A DNA stretch of 64,000 bases from Vesta saturnalis (lineage: Eukaryota > Arthropoda > Insecta > Coleoptera > Lampyridae). A program made the translations under genes and the position numbers. The stretch covers positions 1,414,501 to 1,478,500 of the forward strand of contig JARFJB010001946.1 of the NCBI GenBank assembly GCA_036346205.1, written 5' to 3'. Positions 63,863 through 64,000 of this stretch are shown one piece after another (positions within the stretch are counted from its first letter, which is position 1; each line of letters opens with the position of its first letter). Under the pieces are notes generated by a model. The model worked only from the letters and a program-made list of their open reading frames with translations. It searched no databases and was not told the origin of the DNA.

Positions 63863-64000
63863 CATAGACACACACATCTAGACATCCAGACCGATCTTCG
63901 CGAAACTTGGCCAAGAGTTGTAAAATGAGCTAATAAGTAGATTTAGCGATAGTGAAAAAAAATTGGTTGCATAACCTTCTATACCTACACATGTATAAGT
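63863..64000. other. Right flank, nothing recognised
   Basis: AT-rich text after the microsatellite; contains 'gatcttcgcgaaacttggcc' but no gene. Confidence 0.4.

Noticed and set aside
62622..63914. Three overlapping 400-codon frames of Cys/Val/Ser repeats and one of Thr/Gln/His repeats
   Set aside because: Translations of the ACACAG microsatellite on both strands; no gene signal.

Overview
The window reads as a repeat-dense, AT-rich intergenic stretch of an arthropod nuclear genome, most likely an insect. This is an inference from the mix of element families (Polinton/Maverick, BEL/Pao, I-like, CR1/Jockey-like and RTE-like non-LTR elements, piggyBac, PIF/Harbinger, a DUF4817-type DDE element, a tRNA-derived SINE), from eight long (TA)n microsatellites, and from the lack of any bacterial operon structure. 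I found no convincing single-copy host gene. Nearly all recognisable coding sequence belongs to mobile elements, and nearly all of it is broken.

Layout. 1-2986: decayed structural-gene cluster of a Polinton/adintovirus-like element (penton-like, core-like basic protein, major capsid, an unassigned small ORF, adenain-like protease) that runs into a 1.1 kb (GAGGGA)n tract. 4.1-6.3 kb: non-coding, with two terminal-repeat-like ends facing each other across a (TA)n tract. 6351-12.1 kb (minus): a BEL/Pao retrotransposon with a 3' LTR, polypurine tract and gag-pol in pieces; no 5' LTR was found. About 12.8-13.3 kb: a SINE-like unit. 13.5-16.8 kb: two facing fragments of a non-LTR family without RNase H. 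16.8-40.5 kb (minus): a stack of six I-like non-LTR elements or fragments (called I-1 to I-6 here), several abutting head to tail with (TAA)n-type 3' tails at the junctions; I-2 and I-4 each carry a later insertion flanked by a target-site duplication. 40.6-42.15 kb (plus): I-7, an opposite-strand I-like remnant. 43.7-46.96 kb (plus): a CR1/Jockey-like element. 47.3-49.45 kb (plus): a piggyBac transposase gene with one clear frameshift and a probable 5'-UTR intron. 49.66-50.33 kb: foldback/MITE-like inverted repeats. 50.8-52.5 kb (plus): an RTE-like element. 52.6-60.2 kb: mainly AT-rich DNA without genes, with TA and GTGCGT microsatellites and a possible LTR end. 60.2-62.6 kb: fragments of non-LTR, DUF4817/DDE and Harbinger elements. 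62.68-63.86 kb: a 1.2 kb ACACAG-type microsatellite.

How the parts relate. There is no pathway; the relations are those of nested and serial insertion. The I-like stack shows the clearest order: 3' tail against 5' UTR, repeated three times. The two most unusual objects are a 711 bp insertion in I-2 that carries two tRNA-like genes in 326 bp tandem units behind an inverted half-unit, bounded by a 12 bp duplication, and a 1.78 kb insertion in I-4 bounded by a 24 bp duplication. I see no evidence for a new defence or metabolic system. Coordinates of element ends are approximate unless a duplication or motif fixes them.
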